DNA from: Hansfordia pulvinata
Lineage: Eukaryota; Ascomycota; Sordariomycetes; Xylariales
Length of the DNA stretch: 64,000 nt
Direction of reading: 5' to 3'
NCBI GenBank assembly: GCA_006538405.1
Contig: BJKQ01000001.1
Location: 1,116,001-1,180,000, forward strand
Below, piece by piece: positions 19,439 through 30,381 of the stretch (its first letter is position 1; each line of letters opens with the position of its first letter). Under the pieces are notes generated by a model, which did no database searches, was not told where the DNA came from, and worked only from the letters and a program-made list of their open reading frames with translations. Position numbers and translations under genes: made by a program.

Positions 19439-21147
19439 TGAAGCTAGAGGACGGTCTGGATCGCTTCACTCGGCTTCGGCGCTGCCGCCGCCGCGGGGAT
19501 GCCGATTTCTTCATTGGCTGCTGGCTTGGCTGTTTGGACATGGGCGTGAGGGGCTGATACTCCACACGAGCATAGAAGTGGTGTTGTGGGCACAAGATCA
19601 GCGGGTTGGGGCTGGTTGAGGATGGCCGAGGTTGTATCTCGGGATGCTCTGCAGGTTAGCACTGTCTGGGCAGGACCAGGACCGAAGCAGGGGCTTCTTT
19701 CGATTTTCCATGTACCTTAGGTACGAACCGGGAATCCGGCACACTGGAAGATACCACCTGATCTACCTGCCCGTTTACACCACTACCTCCAGCTGTATGT
19801 ACTCGCACTGCTGCTAACATCGCCTGCAGGCAGGCACGACTGCTGCTCTCCCCTTGACGAGATCATGGCTGGAACCATTCCAAGCTTGGCCATCGTCCAG
19901 TGCGTGCAAGACCGCTGCTGTCAAGGTTCGTCTGCCTTGTGTACAAGTTAGATGAGGTAGATAGGTAGATAGGTAGGTAGGTACCTTACCTTATTACTAT
20001 ACCCGACGGGCTGCCTTAGGTATGTTGTTATATGGACCTTACACCCTAGGTATGAGGTCCGTACCGACCTCACGTACTTACCTACCTGAAGGTAAGTACC
20101 GAACTTACGGACCCCATGGAACCATTGGAATTGTCCGAGGCTGGCTATCGGCTAATTTCTTATTTCGGCGTGATTTGGGTAGTGTTAGGTATCTTGAGTA
20201 ATCATCAATATAACTCAATGAAGCTCTTCGTTCTACAGCATGAAAAAAATATCATGAGATGTCTGCTCTATTCATCTCCATACCACCACGGCAAAACCCT
20301 TGCCGCGTGATCCCGATCCAGAGTCTGAATCTGCATTTTGTGTAACCATGTAGCCAGTGCGGCTGTTGGGATATGCAAGGTTCTTAAGCACTGGGGCCAT
20401 GTCTTGCCGGCGGCAAGTGGTTGTCAGCCGCCCTCGGCCAATAGACGCATGGGAAAAGAGGCCTCAGGATGGCCAACACCCCACACTACTCGTATGAGAG
20501 GCCGGCCGGGGGGCCGCCCGAGGTGTCCTTCGCCCCGGAAATAGGTAAGCGCCAAGGTCCACGAGCGTTGAAGATTGCGGCCCGCGCCGGGCCATGCGCG
20601 CTCTGGTCTGTCTGCCGACTCACATACATACCTCGTGTGGGTGTATGTAGCACCTTGGGTTACGGATCCCGGAGCTACCTTATTAACTCGTACGTGGGCT
20701 CTGCAATCACGCAACCTCCCATTTGTCCTCAGGTACACAAGGTGGAATTCGCAGAGAAATCTCAGCTGTGTTGGCTGCATGCTGCATCGCAGCCAAGCAG
20801 ATCGAGATCACTTCAATAATACAGCTTACCTCCCTCTGAGCCTTTCTCACAGCCTCAGTTTTCTCGGAATCATTCCGTTCCGAAGTCTGCAATCTCGACA
20901 TGGCGGACATGGTTCGTTTCGATGTTACACGTGCCTATTCCTGTCTACCAGATTTCGCGTCCACGATCTCATGCTCATGCTCGACTCATGGCTCCAAATG
21001 CCCTTTTTGCACCCAGTGTAGAAAAGACAGACGCGTCGGTGTCTTTACAACCGTGACAGCGCGCCATCATTCCGCCCATGTCATCGTGAATGCGGAAAAG
21101 GTCCACTACTCTCCAAACCGTACAAGCCCAGCATTCAGAGCCGCTTT
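19439..21147. other. Intergenic region with tetranucleotide repeat cluster
   Basis: About 1.7 kb between the HET-S-like gene and the PEX5 3' end. It contains a GGTA/TACC-rich patch at about 19953-20108 and one octamer TACTCGTA at 20487. No protein or RNA gene was recognised. Confidence 0.5.
19953..20108. repeat. GGTA/TACC-rich, inverted-repeat-like patch
   Basis: A run of AGGTAGATAGGTAGGTAGGTACC at its left end is followed by ACCTTACC, CCTTAGGTA, CCCTAGGTATGAGGTCCGTACC and ACCTACCTGAAGGTAAGTACC. Many short segments are reverse complements of each other, so the patch could form hairpins. The same units recur near 1936, 2062, 39815, 52370 and 59985. Confidence 0.6.
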
Positions 21148-23176
21148 CTAAAATTCAACCTCCCCGCGGAACGACTCCGGGTCGACCCCGGCAACAACGC
21201 GCTCCGCCAGGTCCCGACGGCCCATCTGCGTAAAGACGCGGCGCAGCGTGTCGTACAGGTTGGTAGACCGGTTCTGCGTCGTCATCGCGTCGATCTGTGC
21301 GTCCGACACGTCCCCGCCCAGCAGCTCCCGCGCCTTGTCGCGCCCCTCGCGCTCCACCGACGCGTGCATCTTGAGCGCCGCCAGCAGGTGGCCCGCGGCC
21401 TCGGCGTGGCAGCCCATGTTGATGCAGCTGACGCCCAGGTTGTAGCGCGCGCGTACAAAGTTGGGCCGCAGCGTCAGCGCCTTCTCGTAGGCCGCGATGG
21501 CGTCCTCGCTGCGCCCGCTGTTGGCCAGCGTCGCCCCCAGCCGGTTCCACAGCAGGTGCACCTGGCTGCGCTTGTTCGATGCTCCCTGCTCCGTCGACGC
21601 CAGCGCCGAGGAGAAGCAGTCCACGGCCTTGTCGTACTCCTCGGCCCCGTAGAAGAGCACCCCGAGCCCCACCTGCACGTCCGGGTCCATGTGCACCCCG
21701 TCCGGGCTGAGGCGCGCCGCGTCAATGAACAGCTGCGTCATGCGATCGTGCAGCTGCTGCCGCTCGGTGAAGCCCAGGTCCGCCGGCGACGACAGGTCCG
21801 CCGGCGCGATGATGGTCGGGTACCGCACCGACAGCCACCGCTCCAGCGTCCGGTACGCCGTGCTGTCGTAGCCCTCGTTGGTGTACGACACCGACAGCGT
21901 CATCAGCGCGTCCGTGTTGTTGGGGTCGAGGTTCTTGGCCTGCTCCAGGGCCCGGATCGCCGCCGTCTCCTTCTCGTTCTGCGCCTGCGCCGTGCCCAGC
22001 TGCACCCACGCCTCGACGTGCGTCGGGTCCTTCTGCACCGCCGCCTCGAACGCCAGCGCCGCCAGCGACAGGTTGCCGCCCTCCTCGACGATGCGCATGC
22101 CCTCCTCGAACGGGTGGTGTGTGTCCTTGAACAGATTGTCCTCCTCGAACAGGTACTCCTCGACGTCCGGGTCGCCGACCAGCCGCGACGACCCGAGGCC
22201 GTCCCAGCCCTTGGACCAATCCGTCTGCTCGACCCACTCGTCCTCGTCGAGCGCCTCCTTGGCAGCGGCCTTCTCGGCCTGGATGCCCTTCCATATCGAC
22301 TCGAAGTCGCCAAACTCGTTCGTCTCGCTCTCCAGTATGTGCTCGTCCAGCTTGTTCAGCTCGGGCTCGAGTGCAGCAGCCTGGTCCTCCTCCTGGTGCT
22401 GGTTGTCGCCTAGCTCGAGCTGCTTGAATTGTTCCTCCCACTGATTGTCGTCCAGCTCCACCATGCGGCCCTTGCCCTTGCCGTTGTCCATCCTCTCGGC
22501 GGCCATCGGGTCCTGGGGTTGGGCATGGTACATCTGGTTCATGGGGCTGTAGCCCATGCCCATGCCCATGCCGCCGCCCATGAAGCCGGAACGGCCGTAC
22601 ATCATGCCGGAGGGGCCGCCGTACTGTGACATGGGGGCGGAGGAGGAGGCGGGGCCCTCCATGGACGAGTTGCGCATCTGCTGAAACTTGGCAAAGTCGT
22701 CGGCGCCGAACTGGGTGCCCTGGGGCACCTTGAAGGCGGCCTCCATGGCGGCTTGGGAGGGGGGGCTCATGGGCTGGTTTTGGTGGAACTCGGCGGCCCA
22801 GGCGGGAGAAGCCGGATTCGCGCGCATGTGGACGCCGTGGCCCGGGGAGTCGAGGCGGATCTGGTTCATGGGGTCGAAGTGCGGCATGTCGGGCAGCCGA
22901 CCGCTCTGCTGGGCGAAGCTGTTCATCATCTGAAAGGAGGGGCGCAAGTCAGCATGCGGGCCAAAGCCGAGGTCGGTAACAGGCTTAAGGGGAGAGAGAA
23001 CATACGTCATCCTGGCGGCCATGGGCGGGAGCGCTCCTGAAGCCGCCCATGGAGCCCTGAGGACCGCCATTTGCGAGACGGTCGCGCTGCAGGCTGTTGT
23101 CCTCCTGAGTGTGCTTGGCGAACTGGCTGAGGGGGTTGCCCGAGGTGGAGCACTCGGCGCCGCCCATGAAAGACAT
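21148..23176 (-). CDS. PEX5: Peroxisomal targeting signal 1 receptor (peroxin 5)
   Basis: The cytosolic receptor that binds PTS1 (SKL-type) cargo by a C-terminal TPR domain and delivers it to the peroxisomal docking complex. Exons (minus): 23006-23176 and 21148-22929, with a phase-0 intron (GTATGT donor, TTTCAG acceptor). The product is about 650 aa, normal for the family. The N-terminus is MSFMGGAEC, which places the conserved ubiquitination cysteine at residue 9. WxxxF-type docking pentapeptides are visible (WAAEF, WEEQF). The middle is Gln/Met/Gly-rich. The TPR array includes HVEAWVQLGTAQAQ, DALMTLSVSYTNEG, VQLGLGVLFY-type helices and VHLLWNRLGATLANSGR, NFVRARYNLGVSCINMG. The start at 23176 is chosen because of the Cys-9 context; the open frame upstream of it is not conserved. 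Confidence 0.93.
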
Positions 23177-24644
23177 GGTGGGCGGATGGACAGAGTCGAC
23201 GGGGAGACGGAAGCGGTGCGGCAAGTCGGGAGAAAGTGGCAGCAGAGCGTCGAGATGTGCGCGTCTGCTGTCGTTGTCAGCGGCAAGCAGATGGGGCGAG
23301 GTCGGTACCGCCGGGCGGGCATGTGACTGGCTCGGCTACCCGGGGCTTTGGCTGCTGGGCTTTCGGGTCGACGGGCGGGCGAGCGGTGGGTGACGACGAT
23401 GCTTGCTGGACGCACCTCAGTAGTAGCGACTCAAGACAAGAGAACTGGCCGTCGGTGCCAAAGGAGCTCTCGTGTGGTAATGTTGCTGCGGAATTGGAGC
23501 GGCCGTGGCGTGCATGGAGAAGGGAGAAAAAGAGCAATCACCCGCCGCAGGCTCTGGGTTAGGTACGAGTACATGCACCTGTGGACGCCGTTCGGGTACG
23601 TGACCGCGGTTCAACGGCCCGGCCTCGATTGTAGAATGTACTGGGTTGTCATTCAGCAGTGGTTGACTAATGCCCATCAGCCATCCCGTCGGGTCGGCCT
23701 CCCCCGCGCCAACTATCGATCGCCTGCTTTCGCCGAGCCCTCCTCGCCCGCCTCTGAGCCGTGACCAAGTAGGCAAAATGTGCCGAGGGGCGACCACCCA
23801 CCCACCCACCCACCCACAGCCAAGGCCCCACCTCCCGAGGTCCGGCAGGCCGGCCCACTCTCGCTCTCTCTCCGCGTCACCACCGCCACAAGCATCTTCT
23901 GCCACGCCAGCGTCGTCTGTCTGTTGAGTGGCTGTTCGCGGCTGACCATATGCCCACCGTGTGCGATATCACGAAGCTCGTTCACTCGCAATACATGGAT
24001 CAAATACGCACTGCCACAGTGTGCGGTGCGCATAGTCTACACACGCTGTGTGCACAGTCAGGAAGCAGTCGACACGATTGGGAGTTGGGTTGTATTCATC
24101 TGGGTTGCACGCTCCTGTGCTCAGCGCTGTTCAGCCCATGCACCATGAGAGCCAACGCTCTCTATTCAGCCCGTCGGCGGCTCCATCGACATGGTCCGTC
24201 ACCGAGATGACGCCCCTTCGGGGAGACGCATGATTGCTTCTAGTTTTATACATCTGTACACATGTTCTTACACCTGTCCTGGCCTCCACTGGCCAGCCTC
24301 CGCCCCTCAAGGCTATATGTACAGTATTATATCCCTCTCGTTTTACACACAAAACTCCGCTCTTTTCCAGCGTCGAAGCTTGAGTGACCAGAGACAAGCG
24401 AGTCGGTCGAGTGCGACACTGCTATCCTTCATGAATGCAACAGCAGGAGTTGCTGGCGCGCCCGCTTGCACCCAGCGCACCATGGCTCGGCCCATTCAGG
24501 CGCCTGCATGAGCTGGACGTGATGACGTTGCCCCGAAATCCCGACTCGGGTATTGATTGAGCCACTGCTTGGTCAGTGAGCCTCACCAGGGGCACGCGCC
24601 GGGTGCCAGACCGGGCGGCCAGGTTTGCTGCGGTCAGCACAGCT
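23177..24644. other. Intergenic region upstream of PEX5
   Basis: About 1.5 kb holding the PEX5 5' flank and the 3' flank of the RRM gene. It contains the octamer TACGAGTA at 23564 and a (CCCA)n tract at about 23794-23817. No conserved open frame was seen. Confidence 0.5.
23794..23817. repeat. (CCCA)n microsatellite
   Basis: Six near-perfect CCCA/CACC units in tandem. Confidence 0.9.
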
Positions 24645-25799
24645 TTAGAACGACTCCGACTCCTCGGAACGCTCGCGGTCCCCCCATCGCTCGCGGCCCT
24701 GAGACCTGGCCTCCTTGGCATAGTCGACACGAAGGTAACGGCCGCCGAATTCGCAGCCAGAAAGCACGCGGTGGCCTTCGTCGGACGCCTCCTGAGTGTG
24801 GAAATCAATGTGGGCAAAGCCGCGGGGCCAGCCGGTGTTGCGGTCAACCGCCACACGCACCTCCTTGACGCCCTCCAGCTTGCGGAAGAAATCGTTCAGC
24901 TCCACATCCGTCGACTCGTAGGGCACGTTGCCGACGAAGATGCTCTTGGTGGGCTCGTTCTTGGGGGGGTGCGCCTTGGATCGGGTAGATGTCCGCTGGG
25001 GTTCCGACAGGGCCACGCCAATCTGGCGACCTTGCCAGAAGCTCTCATTGGCGGCCTCGCATGCGGCACGGGCCTGCTCATTCGTCTTGAAGCCGACAAA
25101 GCCGAAACTGCAGAATGTTAGCAAAGAGGCTCTGGATATCGCTGTCGCAAATGCAAGCTCGAGGTGGAGAGCCGCGGCGGCGATAAGGATCGGGCGTGGC
25201 GCATGCCCAGAGTCCTGAGCATGCGCGGTGGGATATAAGCTTACCCTCTGCTCATGCCACGGTTGTCCATGGCGATCTTGACCCTGGTGACGTCGCCGTA
25301 CTGTTCAAACGCCTCCTTCATGTCGGCCTCGGTAACATCGTAGCTGAGGTTGCGGACGAAGCAGTCCCGAACCTCGGGTTGCTCAGACGAGAACACGGAA
25401 ACCTTCTCCTCTCCCTCCTCGGCGGCCTGCTCTTCGGCGACACGAGCAGTCTGTGAGAATTGCCGAGACAGAGACAAGATCTGGGTAGGCCTCTGGGCCG
25501 TGAAGAGCTTGCCGGCGGAGACGGCGAGCGAGGCGGGCTTCTGGGCCGCGGCGAGCGCGCCGGCGCGCACGGCAAACGCGGCAACCTGCTGGCGAGGGAC
25601 GGCGACTGCCAGACCGACCGGCGAAGGGCGGACGGCAGCTCTCAGAGCTGTGCGGCAGATGGGGTTCCTGGGGGGAGAGAAAGGTTAGCATGTTGAATCG
25701 CTGAGCTGAGCCATCCGATGCACTGCAAGGAGGCGGCCGGAATGACGGGAGGAACGGGACGCGTCGCAGTGGCCGTCGCGTGTCCGCAGCGCCTTACAT
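24645..25799 (-). CDS. Two-RRM RNA-binding protein with mitochondrial-type presequence; split start codon
   Basis: Exons (minus): the AT of the start codon at 25798-25799, then 25245-25667, then 24645-25107. The leader exon ends ...CCAAAAT before donor GTAAGG, and the next exon begins with the G of ATG after CCCCCCAG. The product is then about 295 aa. Residues 1-75 (MNPICRTALRAAVRPSPVGL..., RQFSQTA) look like a mitochondrial presequence with a processing-site-like RQFSQTA. RRM1 is at about 102-178, with RNP2 CFVRNL and RNP1 RGFGFVGF; intron 2 splits this RNP1 codon after GG. RRM2 is at about 195-270 (SIFVGNVPY; RGFAHIDF). An Arg/Glu/Ser-rich tail ends the protein. It is likely a mitochondrial RNA-binding protein, but a nucleolar or cytoplasmic role is not excluded if the start is misassigned. 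Confidence 0.82.
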
Positions 25800-27629
25800 T
25801 TTGGATGGAGGCTGATGGTAATGGGGAGTTGGTGTCAGGTAAGAGGCGCTGGATGAGGACAGAGATGTAGATGGAGAAGAGTAGACGGGAATCGATTCGA
25901 GGGTGATGGATGGATGGTGCGAAAGGCAGGTTAGAGCGTGGTTTGACACGAACCGCGAAGGCGCCTTTACATTACGGTCCAATCTCAGGCGCGTGAAAAT
26001 TTCAGGCCGCCTGGCCCAGGAATGGGCCCTGGCGGACGGATAAGGGGCGATAAGGAATAAATGGGCAGTCACCAGTCAAGGGTCTTCTCCACACACTAAG
26101 GTCCACCAGACGTCCCAATACGCTTCGGTCATGCGCGTAGCGTTGGATACGATACGGAGCGCAGCATTTACGGTGTACTCGTAGCGGTGGTAGCGTGCTG
26201 TACGGATACTGAGCCGTGTGAGCCTCACTCTTACGGAAACGGCGCGACACTGACGGAGTTTCTTAAACCGTACTGCAGCCCCTTTACTGCCCGTTTTTTA
26301 CTTGTACGCGGTTGGCAGATCCTCCCTAGAGGACTTCACAGTGATGGATGCCTTGACCAGGTGCCCAGGCCCACGTCAATCTACATCTACGGAGTAACGA
26401 GTCTTGATAGGGTTCTTAAGTGAATGGAGAGATTTGCATGGTTAAAATTCAGGTGAAGTCAGCAGCGAGTCGTACTTTTACGTGCTGCGTTAATAATCTA
26501 CCCAGAATCACATTTTTGTACCCTCCTAATCATCACGTGCTTGGACAACATTTGGTTTCTCGAAATCAGTCAGCCTCGGGTGGGTATCGCCTCTAGGAGA
26601 CGGCTCTGCGTTGCTCGATACCGCTACCTTGCGTGTATGCCTATGCATGGATATCCGGTGACCAATGCTGCTGGGCACTACTATCGCTGCTAGGCCTAGA
26701 AAATCAAAACTCCCGTCTTGTCACCCAAACAAACAAATCCCTGTTACTGTGGACTTTTCGCCTTCCCTGGCTATCCTTGCGCCCTCCCACTACCATTTCC
26801 GCTCACCCATGAGACCCATACAGAACATACCATCGTGTCTGGTACTCCAACTGAACAAAGAAGATATAAGGCGCCCTTGGCGCCATGACTGCTATCCTCG
26901 TGGAATCGCTGTTGAGGCAGGCAAGCCTCTTGCTCCCCATATCCGAGTGGCACGGGCCACGAACCTTTGCCCGGTCCAGCGTGGGCAGAGAGGGGCAACT
27001 GGAAATAAACAGAAAATGAAGTCCGATGACCTCGATAGTAGAACACGACAGAAGGGAGAAAAAGTTTAATGACATATGCAAGAAAATGACACTCTGGTCA
27101 AAAGGACCTGACAAGTCCCTCGCACTGGCTCGAACGGATCGAAAGCAACAGGACTTCAGATACCTGTATCTGGAGAAAACTCCAGTGGTACAGTACTCTG
27201 CGAGTGAAGCCAGGTATTGGTCGGGCTGTTGGCCGCGTTGTCCATGGTAGAGTTCCTCAGATTGTGCCCAGAAGAAGTGCGGTTGGTACACTGTCGTAGC
27301 AAAGAAGGGGGCGCTGTTCTTGGTGCCCCCGAAGACCAAAATAAAAAAGGAAAGGCGAGGCGAACCGCCAGAAGTGGTGTTGCGTGGGGGTTTGGGGTAT
27401 CTTCTTTCAACAATCCGCAAGCTTTACCGTCTGCAGACGCATCACCGCCCACAGTATCCCGAAACATATGGAAGAATTAGTGTGGCTGATTCCGCGAGAA
27501 ATCAACGAGCCCAAGACTGACGCTAAACAGATCGTCTACGTCACGCATGTCGTGCCGTGCGATACTGGTGCTCTGACCGCAGAGCCCTGGAGGAAGGCCC
27601 AGAATCGCTTGTGTCTTGTGTCGATATGA
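25800..27629. other. Intergenic region, RRM gene leader and bHLH gene 3' flank
   Basis: About 1.8 kb. The first 250 bases are probably the 5' leader of the RRM gene. The octamer TACTCGTA is at 26176. The stretch 26400-27500 is less GC-rich, with frames (such as minus 26803-27420) that show no domain. It may be the long 3' untranslated region of the bHLH gene. Confidence 0.45.
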
Positions 27630-29334
27630 TCACTGGTAGCCGTTGGGCCTTTCCGTCTCATACTGGACTCCAGTCATGGACTCGCCTGGCGCCGCGCCGT
27701 GATGGGGGCCGCTTCCACTCAGAGCGCGCAGAGGGGGCAGCTCTGGTCTGGGGTCTCGGCTATAGGGGTCCTGGTTGTATGGGCCACCGGGAGCGGGCTG
27801 GGACGAGACCGAATGGCGGGGTTGAGCTTGCGCTGGAGCGCTAGCGCCTCCTCGCAGCTGCGTGTTTTCCTGCTTCAGGACCTCGAGCTCTCTCCGCAAG
27901 TATTCGTTCTCGTGGCCTCTTGCCCTGACCATGTGCTCCAAGTTGTGGTTGCTGTCGAGGATCTTCTGGTGCTCCGTGATCGCTGGAAACCCAATCAGCA
28001 ACAAGCGAATTTGGAGAGGCTTTCAACCTCGTCTAGGGGTAACATACCTTTGCTCAGAATCTCCCATTTCGAGGCCTTAGACCCACGCTCCTGCGGCATC
28101 AAATCGCGCAGCTGCTCGAAAAGCTCCTTCATCTCTGTCCGTCGCTTTCTCTCAGCGAGCTTGTGGCTGACACGGAGCTCAGGGGTCCTGCTGTATGGCT
28201 GGTTACAATTGTGGGGGCTTCCCTCCTCGCTGTGAATGTCCGAAAGCTGTTTGTGTTGAAGTGAGTGGTGGTGGACTGAGGGATATTCGGCGGATGCTAC
28301 CGAGAGTCGATGGTGGTAGTCGGGCCCCATTTGATCGTCCAAGCGTCGCTGGCCTGGGGGCAGACGAGATTCCGAGGTGAACTGACTGCTTGCAATAGAG
28401 TCGGCCAAGCTGCTGCGTCGAGAGTCGAGGAAGACGTGGTTGGGGGCGGCCGAGGGTATGCTCCGGCCATCGTCGTCGTCATCGTCGTCGTCTTCGGGGA
28501 ACGCCCAAGCCTGACCCTTGATGGGTTCGGCGGCTCGAGCAATGTGTCCTGTCGCAGGGCCGGTGATGGCCGGGGCGGTGCGCGTGGCTTTGGACTGTGC
28601 GTCCGGGGTACGGTCCATGCTGGGCTGGTAGCCATTGGAAATCCGGTGTGCCGACAACTGGTCGAGGCCGGCCCGGGGGTTTCTTTGTTGCGCCAGGCTA
28701 CCCTGGATGGATGTCGTCGAGTGGTTTTGGCTGGCATATGGGGACCCGCCCAGCCTCATCTGTCCAAAGCCCTGGTTCATTCTGCTATCGACGCTCTCAC
28801 GCCTCGAATCAGGCCCAGCACCAGCGGGGCCGCCGTGGGGGATGCCATGGACGGAATCCAACGAGGTGGGCCTGTCGAAGTGGCCGGTCCCGGGAGAGGT
28901 GGGCGATACTATCGAGGCCACACTCATGTTGCCTGTGGGGGATACGAGGTTTGCGGCTGTCGGGGAAGGCGTCTTGTCTTCAGAGCCCGGTTGGAAAACG
29001 TTGATGGCGACGCCAGAGGCCGTCGAGTTGTCTGCATTTCAACGGGGAGTCAGTGAGCTGGCAAGAGTCAAGAATAGTCGCGCGCACCGACAGGGGCACT
29101 TAACGCGCGGCCGTAAGAACCGGTCCACGCAATGCAAAGCGTATAATCACGCTACGCCCTCGCCAGTCAAGTAGGGCCGGTGACGCGAGGGGTGAGGGGG
29201 GGAAACTTACGCTTGCTCGAGGCATCAGTGGAAGAGTAGTAGGCCGAGTCGCGATTCTCCTCAGGCCCATTGAGAACGGCTCCAAGAGGTAGCCGGGCGG
29301 ACACCGGCCGCGATTGGGATTGCTCGGTTGCCAT
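27630..29334 (-). CDS. bHLH-zipper transcription factor
   Basis: A DNA-binding regulator. Exons (minus): 29211-29334, 28048-29031, 27630-27982; donors GTAAGT and GTATGT, acceptors CAG and CAG, with codon phases 1 and 1 that join cleanly. The product is about 486 aa. The basic region and helix 1 are at about 330-352 (SHKLAERKRRTEMKELFEQL), with the E-box-contacting E-R-x-R pattern. The loop (DLMPQERGSKASKWEIL) follows, then helix 2 (SKAITEHQKI), whose codon 370 is split by intron 2. A leucine-zipper-like heptad segment comes next (LEHMVRARGHENEYLRRELE). The N-terminal 320 residues are disordered, Ser/Pro-rich with an acidic run (EDDDDDDDDG). Relatives are uncharacterised Pezizomycotina HLH factors. 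The target genes are unknown. Confidence 0.88.
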
Positions 29335-30381
29335 GGTGTGCTAGGGGACCGAGCCGGGTTGGTTGGTGAAGGCGAGGATGCGAAGTGAGCGTCCAGACTC
29401 ACAACCAAGAGGGCCGCGGGAACTGAAGGCGCGGTCCGAATTGAGGCGTCGCGGCAGAGGGGCTGGTCGAGGCGAGACGAGGCGAGGCTCACTAGGTCAA
29501 CTATGAAGTCGAGGCCGAGTCGGGCTGCCGTAATGCGGCGTCGGTGGTGAGGATGGCGCAGGCTCGGTGGTTGGGCAGTCAAATGCGAGACTGACGAGAG
29601 TTGGGATGGAGAGAGTCGGAGACGACGAAAGCCAAGGTCCTCGAGAGATCGGACCTGGGTCAGCTGCTTCGAGGCCGGGAATTTGCAAAGAATGACACGA
29701 GGGTGGGTGTGGTGGAATAAGAATAGAAGGCTACCTGGCTGGTGGGAAGATGGCCCTGGAGACGAACGGGGAGGTCGATGGATCAAGGGGCAGACGCCAG
29801 CGAGTTGCGGGCGGCGAGATGCTTACACGGGCTTCAGCTGGGCTCGCTGGGCCAGTGGAGACCCGTCAGGTCAGGTTAGTGCTGGAGGTCATGGTAACGC
29901 AACAGCCACCGAGCGAGTGCCGCTGGGGCACCCTCGAGGCCCCAAGGGCCAACGAGAGGTACCGGTAACATCTGACAAGGCTCTCGCGGGCGCGCAGGTA
30001 CACGTTCAGGGGACAAGGATATACGCCTGGACTATTTAGAGCCAGGGAGGTCGCGAGCAGAGAGTGTGAAGTACCGCAAGAGTCGCGCAGACCTGCAGGC
30101 CGGACAAAGATCCCTGTGTCGCGCCTCAATGCACTGGCCACGCCGCAGACGGCTACCATGGGGAGACTTGCGAGTGCTCGGCCACGGTCTCCGGTTCCAC
30201 GTGCAGCCCTGCGCCGCATCATGAAGGTGGTAATGCGGTACGTACCCGACATGGGGCACCCGACCTGGGCAGTCAAGCGGTTCTCGTTACGGCACCTGCA
30301 AAGACCGGCGGTGGGTCACCGCCGGCACTAGTGCATTTGGCAGCGACAAGCAATTGGAGCCCACCTGCAGTCCGGCACACA

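Noticed and set aside
21364..22413. Plus-strand 349-codon frame opposite PEX5
   Set aside because: It lies in the GC-rich TPR-coding exon and is Arg/Leu/Val-rich; a shadow of PEX5 codon bias.
26803..27420. Minus-strand 205-codon frame downstream of the bHLH gene
   Set aside because: No domain, no conserved start context; probably 3' untranslated sequence.
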